Below are positions 26,123-36,872 of a stretch of DNA of 64,000 nucleotides, piece by piece. The stretch lies in the NCBI GenBank assembly GCA_050260515.1, contig JBLNCI010000024.1, positions 1 through 64,000 of the forward strand, in the 5' to 3' direction. The notes beneath the pieces were generated by a model that was not told where the DNA came from, did not search any database, and saw only the letters and a program-made list of their open reading frames with translations. The stretch's first letter is position 1; every line of letters starts with the position of its first letter. This stretch comes from DATJIG01 sp050260515. GTDB taxonomy: Bacteria > Pseudomonadota > Alphaproteobacteria > SMXQ01. A program made the translations under genes and the position numbers.

Positions 26123-26712
26123 CGCGCCGACACCCGCCCGGACATCGCTGCGGCGATCCGCTCGGCGAGATCGCCCAGCGCGTCGCTCATCGCCGCGACC
26201 GTGGCCGCGTAACCCGACCCAGACGCGCGCCTGACGATACGGGAGGAGTCCATGGTCGGCTCGCCGCCCGCCGGTATCAGGCGCCAGCGCGCCTCGAGGA
26301 CGACGCTGCCGTCGCCGATCCGCTCGAACTGGCCGATCGTGACCGAGACCCGCGCGTCGGTCCGACCGACCGGCTCGGCCGGAAAGACAGTGACGCGCGC
26401 GGTGCCGAGCCGACGACCGAGGTCCTCGGCGAGCGTCTGCGCGACGTTGTCCTCGAGCCGCCCGCCCCAGCGGTCGAACTCGGCGACATCGAGCTGGTTC
26501 GGGGTCGGCCTCGTCACGATCTGCGGCCGATCGAGGTACTTCGCGAGCGTCACCGGACCGACCGAGACCGCGGGCCCGTCGGGACGACGATCGCTCTCCG
26601 GCGCGGTCGGCGAGAGCACGTAGTAGCGCGACGGCGTGCCCTGCCCCGCGCACGCCGCGAGCGCCGCGGCGAATGCCGCCGCCATCAATCCGATCCGCGT
26701 CCTAGCGAGCAT
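26119..26712 (-). CDS. ABC-type transport auxiliary lipoprotein (PqiC/MlaB-type partner)
   Basis: A 197-residue outer-membrane-type lipoprotein with signal sequence and lipobox (AAAFAAALAAC). The mature part has the PqiC-like pattern SRYYVLSPTAP, VGPVTLAKYLDRPQIVTRP and LDVAEFDRWGGRLEDNVAQT. Such proteins extend MCE-domain lipid transport systems towards the outer membrane. It overlaps the 3' end of mlaD by 11 nt and is last in the mlaE-mlaF-mlaD operon. The ATG at 26712 is fixed by the signal peptide. Confidence 0.87.
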   Translation of the reverse strand: MLARTRIGLMAAAFAAALAACAGQGTPSRYYVLSPTAPESDRRPDGPAVSVGPVTLAKYLDRPQIVTRPTPNQLDVAEFDRWGGRLEDNVAQTLAEDLGRRLGTARVTVFPAEPVGRTDARVSVTIGQFERIGDGSVVLEARWRLIPAGGEPTMDSSRIVRRASGSGYAATVAAMSDALGDLAERIAAAMSGRVSAR

Positions 26713-27676
26713 CGTCCATCCCGTCCTTGCCGCGCCCGGTGAGAAGCGCGCGCGGATTCTGGTTGAGGTACTCGGCGAGCGCCCGCACCGCGACCGCGGC
26801 ATCGCCGATGTCCGAGAGCGTCCGCGCCATCTGCGACTGCAACGGCGAGGTCTCGCCGACCGCCGACTGGATACCGCCGACCGCCTTCTGCACCTGGTCG
26901 AGCGTGTCGTTGAGCTTCGTGACCGCCTCCTGGGCGCCATCGCGGATGCCCGGCACGCCGGCGTCGACGTTGCGCGCCAGCGCGGTGACCTCGTTCGCCG
27001 CCTGGCTGATGTTGCGCAGCATCGGCGGCAGCTCCTGCATCGTGGCGCTGAGGTCGCCGTGCATCGTCCGCACCAGCTCGTCGGTGTCGGCGACGAGACG
27101 ATCGAGATTGCGCGCGCTCGACGAAAGCTGCTGCAGCATCTCGGCGATCGGCAGCTTGCGGATCTCGTTGACGAGATCGGTGAGCGTCGCCCGCGCCTCG
27201 GTGAACGCGGAACGCACGGTCGGGATCTCGGGATAGCGCTTGTCGATGCCCGCGAACCGCGGCGGGACGTTCGGCTCGAAGTCGAGATTGACCGCGAGCA
27301 GCCCGGTGACGAACGACTGCGTCCGCAACTGCGCGCGCAGCCCGGCCTCCACCAGCGCCTCGGGCGGGCGGTTGCCGTTCGGCTCGCCGACGATGACCTT
27401 GCTCGGCTGGATCGTCACGTAGACCGGGATATAGACGCGGGCCTGGTCCGCCTCGTAGCGGATCAGGATGTCGGTGACGGAGCCGATGCGCACGCCGCGG
27501 AACAGCACGGGCGCGCCGACGTTCAGCCCGGCCACGTCCTCCTGGAAGAACAGGACATACGTCTTCATCCGCACGAAGAACCGGCCGCTGCCGAGCACGA
27601 GGATGACAGCGACCAGGATCGCCACCGCGCCGAGCACGAACGCGCCGATCATCTTGGCGTTGGCGCGGCGGCTCAT
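26702..27676 (-). CDS. mlaD: MCE-domain substrate-binding subunit of lipid ABC transporter
   Basis: A 324-residue protein anchored by one N-terminal transmembrane helix (KMIGAFVLGAVAILVAVILV) followed by an MCE domain (about 37-120) with DVAGLNVGAPVLFRGVRIG. The remainder is a long helical region (about 150-310), so it is much longer than the 183-residue Escherichia coli MlaD and resembles the PqiB/YebT-like or Mce-type proteins with tube-forming helices. It carries phospholipid or other lipid across the periplasm with the MlaF ATPase and MlaE permease. It starts 4 nt inside mlaF's end. Confidence 0.9.
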   Translation of the reverse strand: MSRRANAKMIGAFVLGAVAILVAVILVLGSGRFFVRMKTYVLFFQEDVAGLNVGAPVLFRGVRIGSVTDILIRYEADQARVYIPVYVTIQPSKVIVGEPNGNRPPEALVEAGLRAQLRTQSFVTGLLAVNLDFEPNVPPRFAGIDKRYPEIPTVRSAFTEARATLTDLVNEIRKLPIAEMLQQLSSSARNLDRLVADTDELVRTMHGDLSATMQELPPMLRNISQAANEVTALARNVDAGVPGIRDGAQEAVTKLNDTLDQVQKAVGGIQSAVGETSPLQSQMARTLSDIGDAAVAVRALAEYLNQNPRALLTGRGKDGMDDAR

Positions 27677-28437
27677 GGACGGGCTTCCGTCTCGCCGCGG
27701 GTGAGGAAATCGCGGACGTGGTCATATGGCGACTCGCGTACCAGCACCTTGGGATCGCCGCCGTCGATGGCGCGCTTCTCCTCGGCGTCGAGGAAGATCG
27801 AGTTGTTGGCGATGGCGAAGATGCTGGGAAGCTCGTGGCTGACGACGACGACGGTGCAGCCGAGCGCATCCCTGAGCGCCAGGATCAGGTCGTCGAGATG
27901 TCGGGAGCTGAGCGGGTCCAGTCCCGCCGACGGCTCGTCGAAGAACAGGATGTCGGGATCGAGCGCCATGGCGCGCGCGAGCCCCGCGCGCTTGCGCATG
28001 CCGCCCGAGAGCTGCGCCGGATAGTAGTCCTCGAATCCGCCGAGGCCGACGAGCCCCAGCTTGAGACAGGCGAGGTCGCGGATGTCGCCGGGCGACAGAT
28101 CGGTGTATTCGGCGAGCGGGAGCGCGACGTTCTCGCCGAGGGTGAGCGAGCTCCACAACGCACCGTTCTGATAGAGGATGCCGAAGTGGCGCACCATCGC
28201 CCGGCGCTGCTCAAGCTCGGCGGCCCACAGCGGACGCCCGTCGTAATACACCTCGCCCTTCGCCGGCGGCTTGAGGCCGATCATCTGCTGCATCAGAGTC
28301 GACTTTCCGCAGCCGCTTCGGCCCATGATGGCGAACACGTCGCCTTCGTTGACGGTGAAATTGAGATCGCGCTGGACGACGACGTCGCCGTAGGCGAGGT
28401 CCATGTCCTTGACGACGATCTTCGCGCGCGCCGCCAT
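27673..28437 (-). CDS. mlaF: ATPase of Mla-type lipid ABC transporter
   Basis: A 254-residue ABC ATPase of the MlaF/Ttg2A group. Walker A is GRSGCGKST, the Q-loop lies in FGILYQNGALWSSLT, the signature is LSGGMRKRAGLA and Walker B is ILFFDEPSAGLD, followed by the switch histidine in VVVSHELPS. The YQNGALWSSLT and SGGMRKR forms are typical of lipid-transport (Mla/Mce) ATPases rather than nutrient importers. It begins 1 nt after the mlaE stop and overlaps mlaD by 4 nt. Confidence 0.94.
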   Translation of the reverse strand: MAARAKIVVKDMDLAYGDVVVQRDLNFTVNEGDVFAIMGRSGCGKSTLMQQMIGLKPPAKGEVYYDGRPLWAAELEQRRAMVRHFGILYQNGALWSSLTLGENVALPLAEYTDLSPGDIRDLACLKLGLVGLGGFEDYYPAQLSGGMRKRAGLARAMALDPDILFFDEPSAGLDPLSSRHLDDLILALRDALGCTVVVVSHELPSIFAIANNSIFLDAEEKRAIDGGDPKVLVRESPYDHVRDFLTRGETEARP

Positions 28438-28438
28438 C

Positions 28439-29599
28439 TCAGAGCCCCAGCACGTTGAGCACGACGGCGAAAAGGCCGTCGGTGGCCACGATCAGCACGA
28501 TGGCGACGACCACGGCCGACGTCGTGGCGAGCCCGACGGCGGCGGCGCTGCGCCCCGACGTCATGCCCTTGAGACATCCGGCGAGCGCGATGATGACGCC
28601 GAACACGCACGACTTGGTGAGGCCGATGACGAAGTTTCCCGCCGTCATCGCGGTCTGGGTCTGATTCCAGTACTCGACCCACGGCAGCCCCAGGATGGTG
28701 ACGCCGATCAGCGCGCCGCCGGCAATGCCGAGGACGTCGGCGTAGAGGCACAGCAGCGGCATCATCGCGATCAGCGCCAGCATGCGCGGGAGAACGAGGA
28801 ACTCCATCGGATCGAAGCCCGAGGTCCTGAGCGCGTCGATCTCCTCGTTGACCTGCATCGTGCCGAGCTCGGCGGCGAAGGCCGCGCCGGTGCGGCCCGC
28901 CATGATGATCGCCGTCATGATCGCGCCCATCTCGCGCAGCATGGCGATCGCGACCAGGTTCGCGACGTAGAGCTGCACTCCGAACTGCCGAAGCTGGATC
29001 GCGCCGACGAAGGCGAGGATGAGACCGATCAGAACCGAGATCAGCGACACGATGGGCAACGCCTGCACCCCGCTCTGCTGGAGCACGAGGGCGAGATCGG
29101 AGGCGCGGAAGCGCGCTCGGCCGGTGACGAACCGGCCGAAGGCGATGGTCGCCTCGCCGAGAAACGTGAGGAAGTTCGCGCCGGCGCGGGCGACGGCGTG
29201 GCTGGCGTGGCCCACTTTTTCCGTCAAGGTGATCGGCTCAGGCTCCGGCGGCACGATCTCGATCTGCTCGGCGTGCGCCTCGGTCAGATGCAGCAGCGAG
29301 CGCAGGGTCGCGGGCAGCCCCTCGCAGTCGAGATGGGCCCGGCGGTCGCGGCAGCGGGCCTCGATACGGCGGATCGCGACCATCAGCATGCTGTCCCAAT
29401 CGGACAGGTCTTTCCCGTCGAGCGCGATCTCCGTCGCGCCGCCACCGGAGTCGACCTCCGCGAGCGCCACGTCGACCGACGGCACCTCGACGCCGATGCG
29501 CCACGTCCCCGCGAAGGCGATGACGACCGTCGTCGCGCTGCGGCGCTCGACGCGCAGCGAGGCTTTCGGGGATTTCGACGGCGTCGGGGAGTCGGGCAT
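28439..29599 (-). CDS. mlaE: MlaE-type permease with N-terminal STAS domain
   Basis: A 386-residue fusion. Residues about 10-115 are a STAS/MlaB-like domain (VVIAFAGTWRI, LSDWDSMLMVAIRRIE), and residues about 130-386 are the five-helix permease with the family signatures QFGVQLYVANLVAIAMLREM, AGRTGAAFAAELGTMQVNEE and DALRTSGFDPMEFLVLPR. In Escherichia coli MlaB and MlaE are separate proteins; fused forms are common in alphaproteobacteria. First gene of the lipid-transport operon; it is divergent from pyrB across 166 bases. The longer open frame upstream of 29599 was not chosen because the STAS domain begins after this Met. Confidence 0.92.
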   Translation of the reverse strand: MPDSPTPSKSPKASLRVERRSATTVVIAFAGTWRIGVEVPSVDVALAEVDSGGGATEIALDGKDLSDWDSMLMVAIRRIEARCRDRRAHLDCEGLPATLRSLLHLTEAHAEQIEIVPPEPEPITLTEKVGHASHAVARAGANFLTFLGEATIAFGRFVTGRARFRASDLALVLQQSGVQALPIVSLISVLIGLILAFVGAIQLRQFGVQLYVANLVAIAMLREMGAIMTAIIMAGRTGAAFAAELGTMQVNEEIDALRTSGFDPMEFLVLPRMLALIAMMPLLCLYADVLGIAGGALIGVTILGLPWVEYWNQTQTAMTAGNFVIGLTKSCVFGVIIALAGCLKGMTSGRSAAAVGLATTSAVVVAIVLIVATDGLFAVVLNVLGL

Positions 29600-29765
29600 C
29601 GGGCGGGAGCGGCCTGATCTTGGCTGAGGGCGGAATACGACCCGCGCCACGGAAGAAAACCATACCGCACGGCTGCGGCGCGTGACTGGCGCGTGGCGAT
29701 TTGAGGGCACGCGCGCCATCGGCTGCCTTGCGGCCGTGAGGTCGCGACCCTATAGTGGCGCTTTG

Positions 29766-30746
29766 ATGATCCCCCCCGCCGAGCCCGCCCGTTTTCCCCA
29801 CCGACACATACTCGGCATCGAGGGGCTGTCACCCGAAGAGATCACGTATCTCCTCGACCGCGCCGACCGCTTCGTCGACATGGGCCGTCCGTCCGAGGGC
29901 AAGCTCGACGTGCTGCGCGGCCGCACGGTGATGAACCTCTTCTTCGAGGAATCGACCCGCACCCGCACGTCGTTCGAGCTCGCGGCGAAGCGCCTCGGCG
30001 CCGACGTGGTCAACATGGCGGTCCAGCACTCGTCCATCAAGAAGGGCGAGACGCTGATCGACACCGCGATGACGCTCAACGCCATGCAGCCGGACGTCCT
30101 CGTCGTGCGCCACCCCTGCTCCGGCGCGGTCGAGCTCCTGTCCCAGAAGGTCGCCTGCTCGGTCATCAACGGCGGCGACGGCAGCCACGAGCATCCGACC
30201 CAGGCGCTGCTCGACGCGCTGACGATCCGCCGCCGCAAGGGCAAGCTCCAGGGTCTGCTGGTCGCGATCTGCGGCGACGTCGTGCACAGCCGCGTCGCCC
30301 GCTCCAACATCCACCTGCTGACCACGATGGGCGCGCGCGTCCGCGTCGTCGGCCCGCGCACGCTGGTCTCTCCGGTGTTCGAGCGCTTCGGGGTCGAGGT
30401 GTTCCACGACATGCGCGAGGGGCTCAAGGGCTGCGACATCGTCATGATGCTGCGCCTCCAGCTCGAGCGCATGCACGGCACCTTCGTGCCGAGCGTGCGC
30501 GAGTACTTCCACTTCTTCGGCCTCACCTACGACAAGCTCGCCGCCGCCAAGCCCGACGCGCTGATCATGCACCCGGGCCCGGTGAACCGCGGCGTCGAGA
30601 TCGACACCGAGGTCGCCGACGACATCGACCGCAGCGTCATCACCCAGCAGGTCGAGATCGGCGTCGCCGTGCGCATGGCGTGTCTCGAGGCGGTGGTTCG
30701 CGCGACCGAAGCGGCGGCGAACCGTCCGAACCGGAGCGCGCGATGA
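29766..30746 (+). CDS. pyrB: Aspartate carbamoyltransferase catalytic chain
   Basis: A 326-residue aspartate transcarbamoylase, second step of pyrimidine synthesis. The carbamoyl-phosphate site STRTRTSFELAAKRLG, HPTQALLDAL and the late HPGPVNRGVEID motif are all present. The sequence is of the Pseudomonas type that needs a dihydroorotase-like partner chain, and exactly such a gene follows with a 4-nt ATGA overlap. No pyrI regulatory gene is adjacent. The ATG at 29766 suits the family length, though a clear ribosome site is not visible. Confidence 0.96.
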   Translation: MIPPAEPARFPHRHILGIEGLSPEEITYLLDRADRFVDMGRPSEGKLDVLRGRTVMNLFFEESTRTRTSFELAAKRLGADVVNMAVQHSSIKKGETLIDTAMTLNAMQPDVLVVRHPCSGAVELLSQKVACSVINGGDGSHEHPTQALLDALTIRRRKGKLQGLLVAICGDVVHSRVARSNIHLLTTMGARVRVVGPRTLVSPVFERFGVEVFHDMREGLKGCDIVMMLRLQLERMHGTFVPSVREYFHFFGLTYDKLAAAKPDALIMHPGPVNRGVEIDTEVADDIDRSVITQQVEIGVAVRMACLEAVVRATEAAANRPNRSAR

Positions 30747-32050
30747 GCGGCCGCATCGCCTTCGTCAATGCCCGGCTGGTCGATCCCGCGTCCGATCGCG
30801 ACGAGAGAGGCGCGGTTCTGGTCGAGAACGGCGTGATCGCCGACATCGGCCCGCGCCTGTTCGCCGAGGGCGTTCCGCACGGGATCGACAAGATCGACTG
30901 CAACGGACACGTGCTCGCGCCGGCACTGATCGACATGCGCGTGCATCTGCGCGAGCCCGGCGAGGAAGAGAAAGAGACCATCGAGACCGCCACCGCCGCC
31001 GCGGCCGCGGGCGGCATCGGAACCGTGGTCGCGCTGCCCAACACCGATCCGCCGATCGACAACCCGGCGATGGTCGAGTTCGTCGTCCGACGCGGCCGCG
31101 AGGCCGGCGGCGTCCGGGTCGAGGCATACGCGGCGCTGACCCAGGGCACCAAGGGCCAGCGCATGACCGAGCTCGGCCTCTTGTCCGCGGCCGGCGCCGT
31201 CGCGTTCACCGACGGCACCAACGCGGTCTCCAATCCGCTCGTGATGCGCCGCATCCTCGCCTACGCGTCGGCGTTCGGGCTGCTCGTCGTGCAGCATCCC
31301 GACGTCCCGGAGCTCACCGAGGGTGGCGCCATGAACGAAGGCGAGCTCGCGACGCGTCTCGGGCTGTCCGGGATCTCGCCCGCAGCCGAGGCGATGCTGA
31401 TCGAGCGCGACCTGCGGCTGGTCGCGATGACCGGCGCCCGCTACCACGTCGCTCATGTCTCGACCGGGGAAGCGGTCGACCTCATCCGCCGCGCCAAGGA
31501 GCGCGGGCTGCCCGTCACCTGCGACACGGCGCCACCCTACTTCGGCCTCAACGAGACCGCCGTCGGCGACTGGCGGACGTTCGCCAAGGTGTTCCCGCCG
31601 CTCCGCTCCGAGAGCGACCGCCAGGCGATCGTCGCCGGTCTCGCCGACGGCACCATCGACGCGATCGCCTCCGACCACGCGCCGCAGGACCAGGAAGCGA
31701 AGCGGCTGCCGTTCATCCAGGCCGAGGCCGGCGCGGTCGGCCTCGAGACCCTGCTGCCGCTCACCCTCGAACTCGTCCACACCAAGCGCCTGAGCCTCAA
31801 GGCGGCGCTCGCGCTCCTCACCTCGCGCCCCGCCGCGATCCTCGATCTGCCGCGCGGCCGTCTTGCCAGAGGCGCGCCCGCCGATCTCACGGTCATCGAC
31901 ATCGACCGACCGTGGAAGATCGACGAGGCGGCCCTCCTCAGCAAGTCGAAGAACACCCCGTTCGGCGGCCGCCCGGTCCAGGGTCATGCGCTCCGGACGG
32001 TGGTCGCCGGCCACACGGTCTATGAGGCCGGCGCCGAGCGGCGTCGGTAG
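30743..32050 (+). CDS. pyrC': Dihydroorotase-like protein lacking metal ligands (PyrC')
   Basis: A 435-residue amidohydrolase-fold protein by overall pattern a dihydroorotase (REPGEEEKETIETAT, ALPNTDPPIDNPAM, VGLETLLPL). The metal centre is damaged: the DxHxH motif reads DMRVHLREPG with Arg66 for the first His, and the TPHH motif reads APPY, so Pro265 replaces another His ligand; Asp157, His185 and Asp311 remain. It is therefore probably inactive in catalysis and serves, as in Pseudomonas, as the structural partner of PyrB in a dodecamer. An active dihydroorotase must be encoded elsewhere. It is coupled to pyrB by a 4-nt overlap. Confidence 0.88.
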   Translation: MSGRIAFVNARLVDPASDRDERGAVLVENGVIADIGPRLFAEGVPHGIDKIDCNGHVLAPALIDMRVHLREPGEEEKETIETATAAAAAGGIGTVVALPNTDPPIDNPAMVEFVVRRGREAGGVRVEAYAALTQGTKGQRMTELGLLSAAGAVAFTDGTNAVSNPLVMRRILAYASAFGLLVVQHPDVPELTEGGAMNEGELATRLGLSGISPAAEAMLIERDLRLVAMTGARYHVAHVSTGEAVDLIRRAKERGLPVTCDTAPPYFGLNETAVGDWRTFAKVFPPLRSESDRQAIVAGLADGTIDAIASDHAPQDQEAKRLPFIQAEAGAVGLETLLPLTLELVHTKRLSLKAALALLTSRPAAILDLPRGRLARGAPADLTVIDIDRPWKIDEAALLSKSKNTPFGGRPVQGHALRTVVAGHTVYEAGAERRR

Positions 32051-32065
32051 ATCGGGACGGGGATC

Positions 32066-32737
32066 ATGGCCGAGACATCCGGCGTGTCGCTGACGGCGTT
32101 CCTCGCGATTCCACTACTCGTCGGATATCTGCTCGGCTCGATCCCGTTCGGGCTCGTGCTGACGCGGCTCGCCGGGATGGGCGACATCCGCGCCATCGGC
32201 TCCGGCAACATCGGGGCGACGAATGTTCTTCGCACCGGGAAGAAGTGGCTCGCCGCCCTCACCCTGCTGCTCGACGGCGGCAAGGGAGTCGCAGCCGTGA
32301 TCGTCGCCGCACTTATTTATGTGAACTGGTATGCGCCCACCGGCGGCAGCATCCGCGAGCTGGTGATCTGGTCCTGCGTGTCCGGAATCGCCGCTGTGGT
32401 CGGGCACGTGTTTCCCGTCTGGCTCAGGTTCAAGGGCGGCAAGGGCGTGGCGACGGCTCTCGGCGTGGCTCTCGCGCTGTCGCCGACGGTCGGTGCGGGC
32501 GCACTGCTGACGTGGCTAGTCGCGGCCGCGGCATCGCGGCGCTCGTCGGTCGGCGGCATCGCATCGGTGATCGCCGCGCCGATCCTCGCTCTGGCGCTCG
32601 ACGTGCCGCTCGCGCCGGTTCTGGCGATCGCCCTCGGCCTCGTTGCCGTGCTGGTGGTGTGGCGCCACCGCGAGAACATCCGGCGCCTCATGGCCGGCAC
32701 CGAGCCCAGGATCGGCCAGCGGCAGCCCGGGGCCTGA
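32066..32737 (+). CDS. plsY: Glycerol-3-phosphate acyltransferase PlsY
   Basis: A 223-residue inner-membrane acyltransferase that moves acyl groups from acyl-phosphate to glycerol-3-phosphate, the first step of phospholipid synthesis. The three PlsY loops are visible: GSIPFGLVLTRLAG, GSGNIGATNVLRTGKKW and FKGGKGVATALGV. At least five hydrophobic segments surround them. The ATG at 32066 is preceded by gggacgggga. It follows pyrC' after 15 bases and may share its transcript. The C-terminal tail, RLMAGTEPRIGQRQPGA, is ordinary. Confidence 0.95.
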   Translation: MAETSGVSLTAFLAIPLLVGYLLGSIPFGLVLTRLAGMGDIRAIGSGNIGATNVLRTGKKWLAALTLLLDGGKGVAAVIVAALIYVNWYAPTGGSIRELVIWSCVSGIAAVVGHVFPVWLRFKGGKGVATALGVALALSPTVGAGALLTWLVAAAASRRSSVGGIASVIAAPILALALDVPLAPVLAIALGLVAVLVVWRHRENIRRLMAGTEPRIGQRQPGA

Positions 32738-32920
32738 ATGTCGGAACCACCGCGGCATCCGGCGCTCGAATTCTCCGATCCCGCCGGGCGAACGTGGACA
32801 CGCGGCTGAAACCATTCGAAAAACCAGGGGGTGCGTGACTCGCCCCACGGTTCCGGCACAATGCTCGGCCACAGGGGCGCGGCCACAGGGCGCCGCGAGG
32901 GGAGCGGCCACGCAGAGACA

Positions 32921-34039
32921 ATGAACCGCGCCGACACCGTCATCGCCGACGCCGAGCGGATCGCCTGGCTGCGGCTCATCCGCAGCGAGAACGTCGGACC
33001 GGTGACGTTCCGGGCGCTGCTCGCGCGCTTCGGGTCGGCGTCCGCCGCCGTCGAGGAACTCCCGTCGCTCGCGCGGGCCGGCGGTCGCTCCCGGCTCCGC
33101 ATCCCGTCCGCCGACGACGCCGAACGCGAGATCGATGCGCTCGCGAAGATCGGCGGGCGGCTGCTCGCGCTCGGCGATCCCGAGTATCCGCGCCTCCTCT
33201 CCGCGATCGAGGACGCGCCGCCGCTGCTGTCGGTGCTCGGCCGACCGGAGCTGCTGACCGACCGCGCCATCGCGATCGTCGGCGCGCGCAACGCGTCCGG
33301 GTCGGGGCGCAAGTTCGGCCGCGATCTCGCCGCGGCGCTCGGGCAGCTCGGGTACGTCGTTGTCTCGGGGCTCGCGCGCGGCATGGATGCCGCCGCGCAC
33401 GAGGGCGCGCTCGCCACCGGCACCGTCGCGGTGATGGCGGGCGGCGTCGACATCATCTATCCGCGCGACAACGCCGGGCTGTACGAGAGGATCCGCGAGA
33501 CCGGGGCGCTGGTCTCCGAGCAGCCGCTCGGCCTGTCGCCGACGGCGCGGCACTTTCCGATCCGCAACCGCATCGTCTCCGGCCTGTCGCTCGGGGTGGT
33601 CGTGGTCGAGGCGTCGCTGCGGTCGGGATCGCTCATAACGGCACGCCTCGCCGGCGAGCAGGGCCGCGAGGTGATGGCGGTGCCGGGTTCGCCCATGGAC
33701 CCGCGGGCGCGCGGCGCCAATCGCCTGCTCCGGGACGGCGCGGCCCTGATCGAGGAGCCTACCGACGTCATTGCCGCGCTTGGGCCCGCCGCAGGGCGGC
33801 CGCCCGACGAGGGATTTTCAGCACCCCCTCAGAGCCCACCTAAGCCATTGGAATCAGAGGTCGAAAAGGCCCGCAGCCGAGTCGCCGAACTGCTCAGCCC
33901 CGTCCCGCTCGCGGTTGACGAAATCATCCGGCAGTGCCATTTGTCCCCCGCCGTGGTCGCCCTGGTTCTCCTGGAATTGGAACTCGCCGGGCGGATCGAG
34001 CGCCATCCAGGGAACAGAATTGCCGCGGTAATTGCCTGA
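32921..34039 (+). CDS. dprA: DNA processing protein DprA
   Basis: A 372-residue DprA, which loads RecA onto incoming single-stranded DNA during transformation. An N-terminal SAM-like helical part (about 10-80) precedes the Rossmann-like core with AIVGARNASGSGRKFG, VSGLARGMDAAAHEGAL, GGVDIIYPRDN and FPIRNRIVSGLS. A C-terminal winged-helix domain (about 310-372, LLSPVPLAVDEIIRQC) completes the alphaproteobacterial form. The ATG at 32921 is chosen from the family start; the frame is open 90 bases earlier. Its presence does not by itself prove competence. Confidence 0.94.
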   Translation: MNRADTVIADAERIAWLRLIRSENVGPVTFRALLARFGSASAAVEELPSLARAGGRSRLRIPSADDAEREIDALAKIGGRLLALGDPEYPRLLSAIEDAPPLLSVLGRPELLTDRAIAIVGARNASGSGRKFGRDLAAALGQLGYVVVSGLARGMDAAAHEGALATGTVAVMAGGVDIIYPRDNAGLYERIRETGALVSEQPLGLSPTARHFPIRNRIVSGLSLGVVVVEASLRSGSLITARLAGEQGREVMAVPGSPMDPRARGANRLLRDGAALIEEPTDVIAALGPAAGRPPDEGFSAPPQSPPKPLESEVEKARSRVAELLSPVPLAVDEIIRQCHLSPAVVALVLLELELAGRIERHPGNRIAAVIA

Positions 34040-34118
34040 TTTACCAAATGTTTACTGAACCGGGTCCGAACTCTGCGGGCACCGGGGCTGCTTGGGACAC
34101 TCTCTTTCGGACAGCGTG

Positions 34119-36851
<2,733 letters not shown>

Positions 36852-36872
36852 GCTTGAGATACTGAGCCGACA

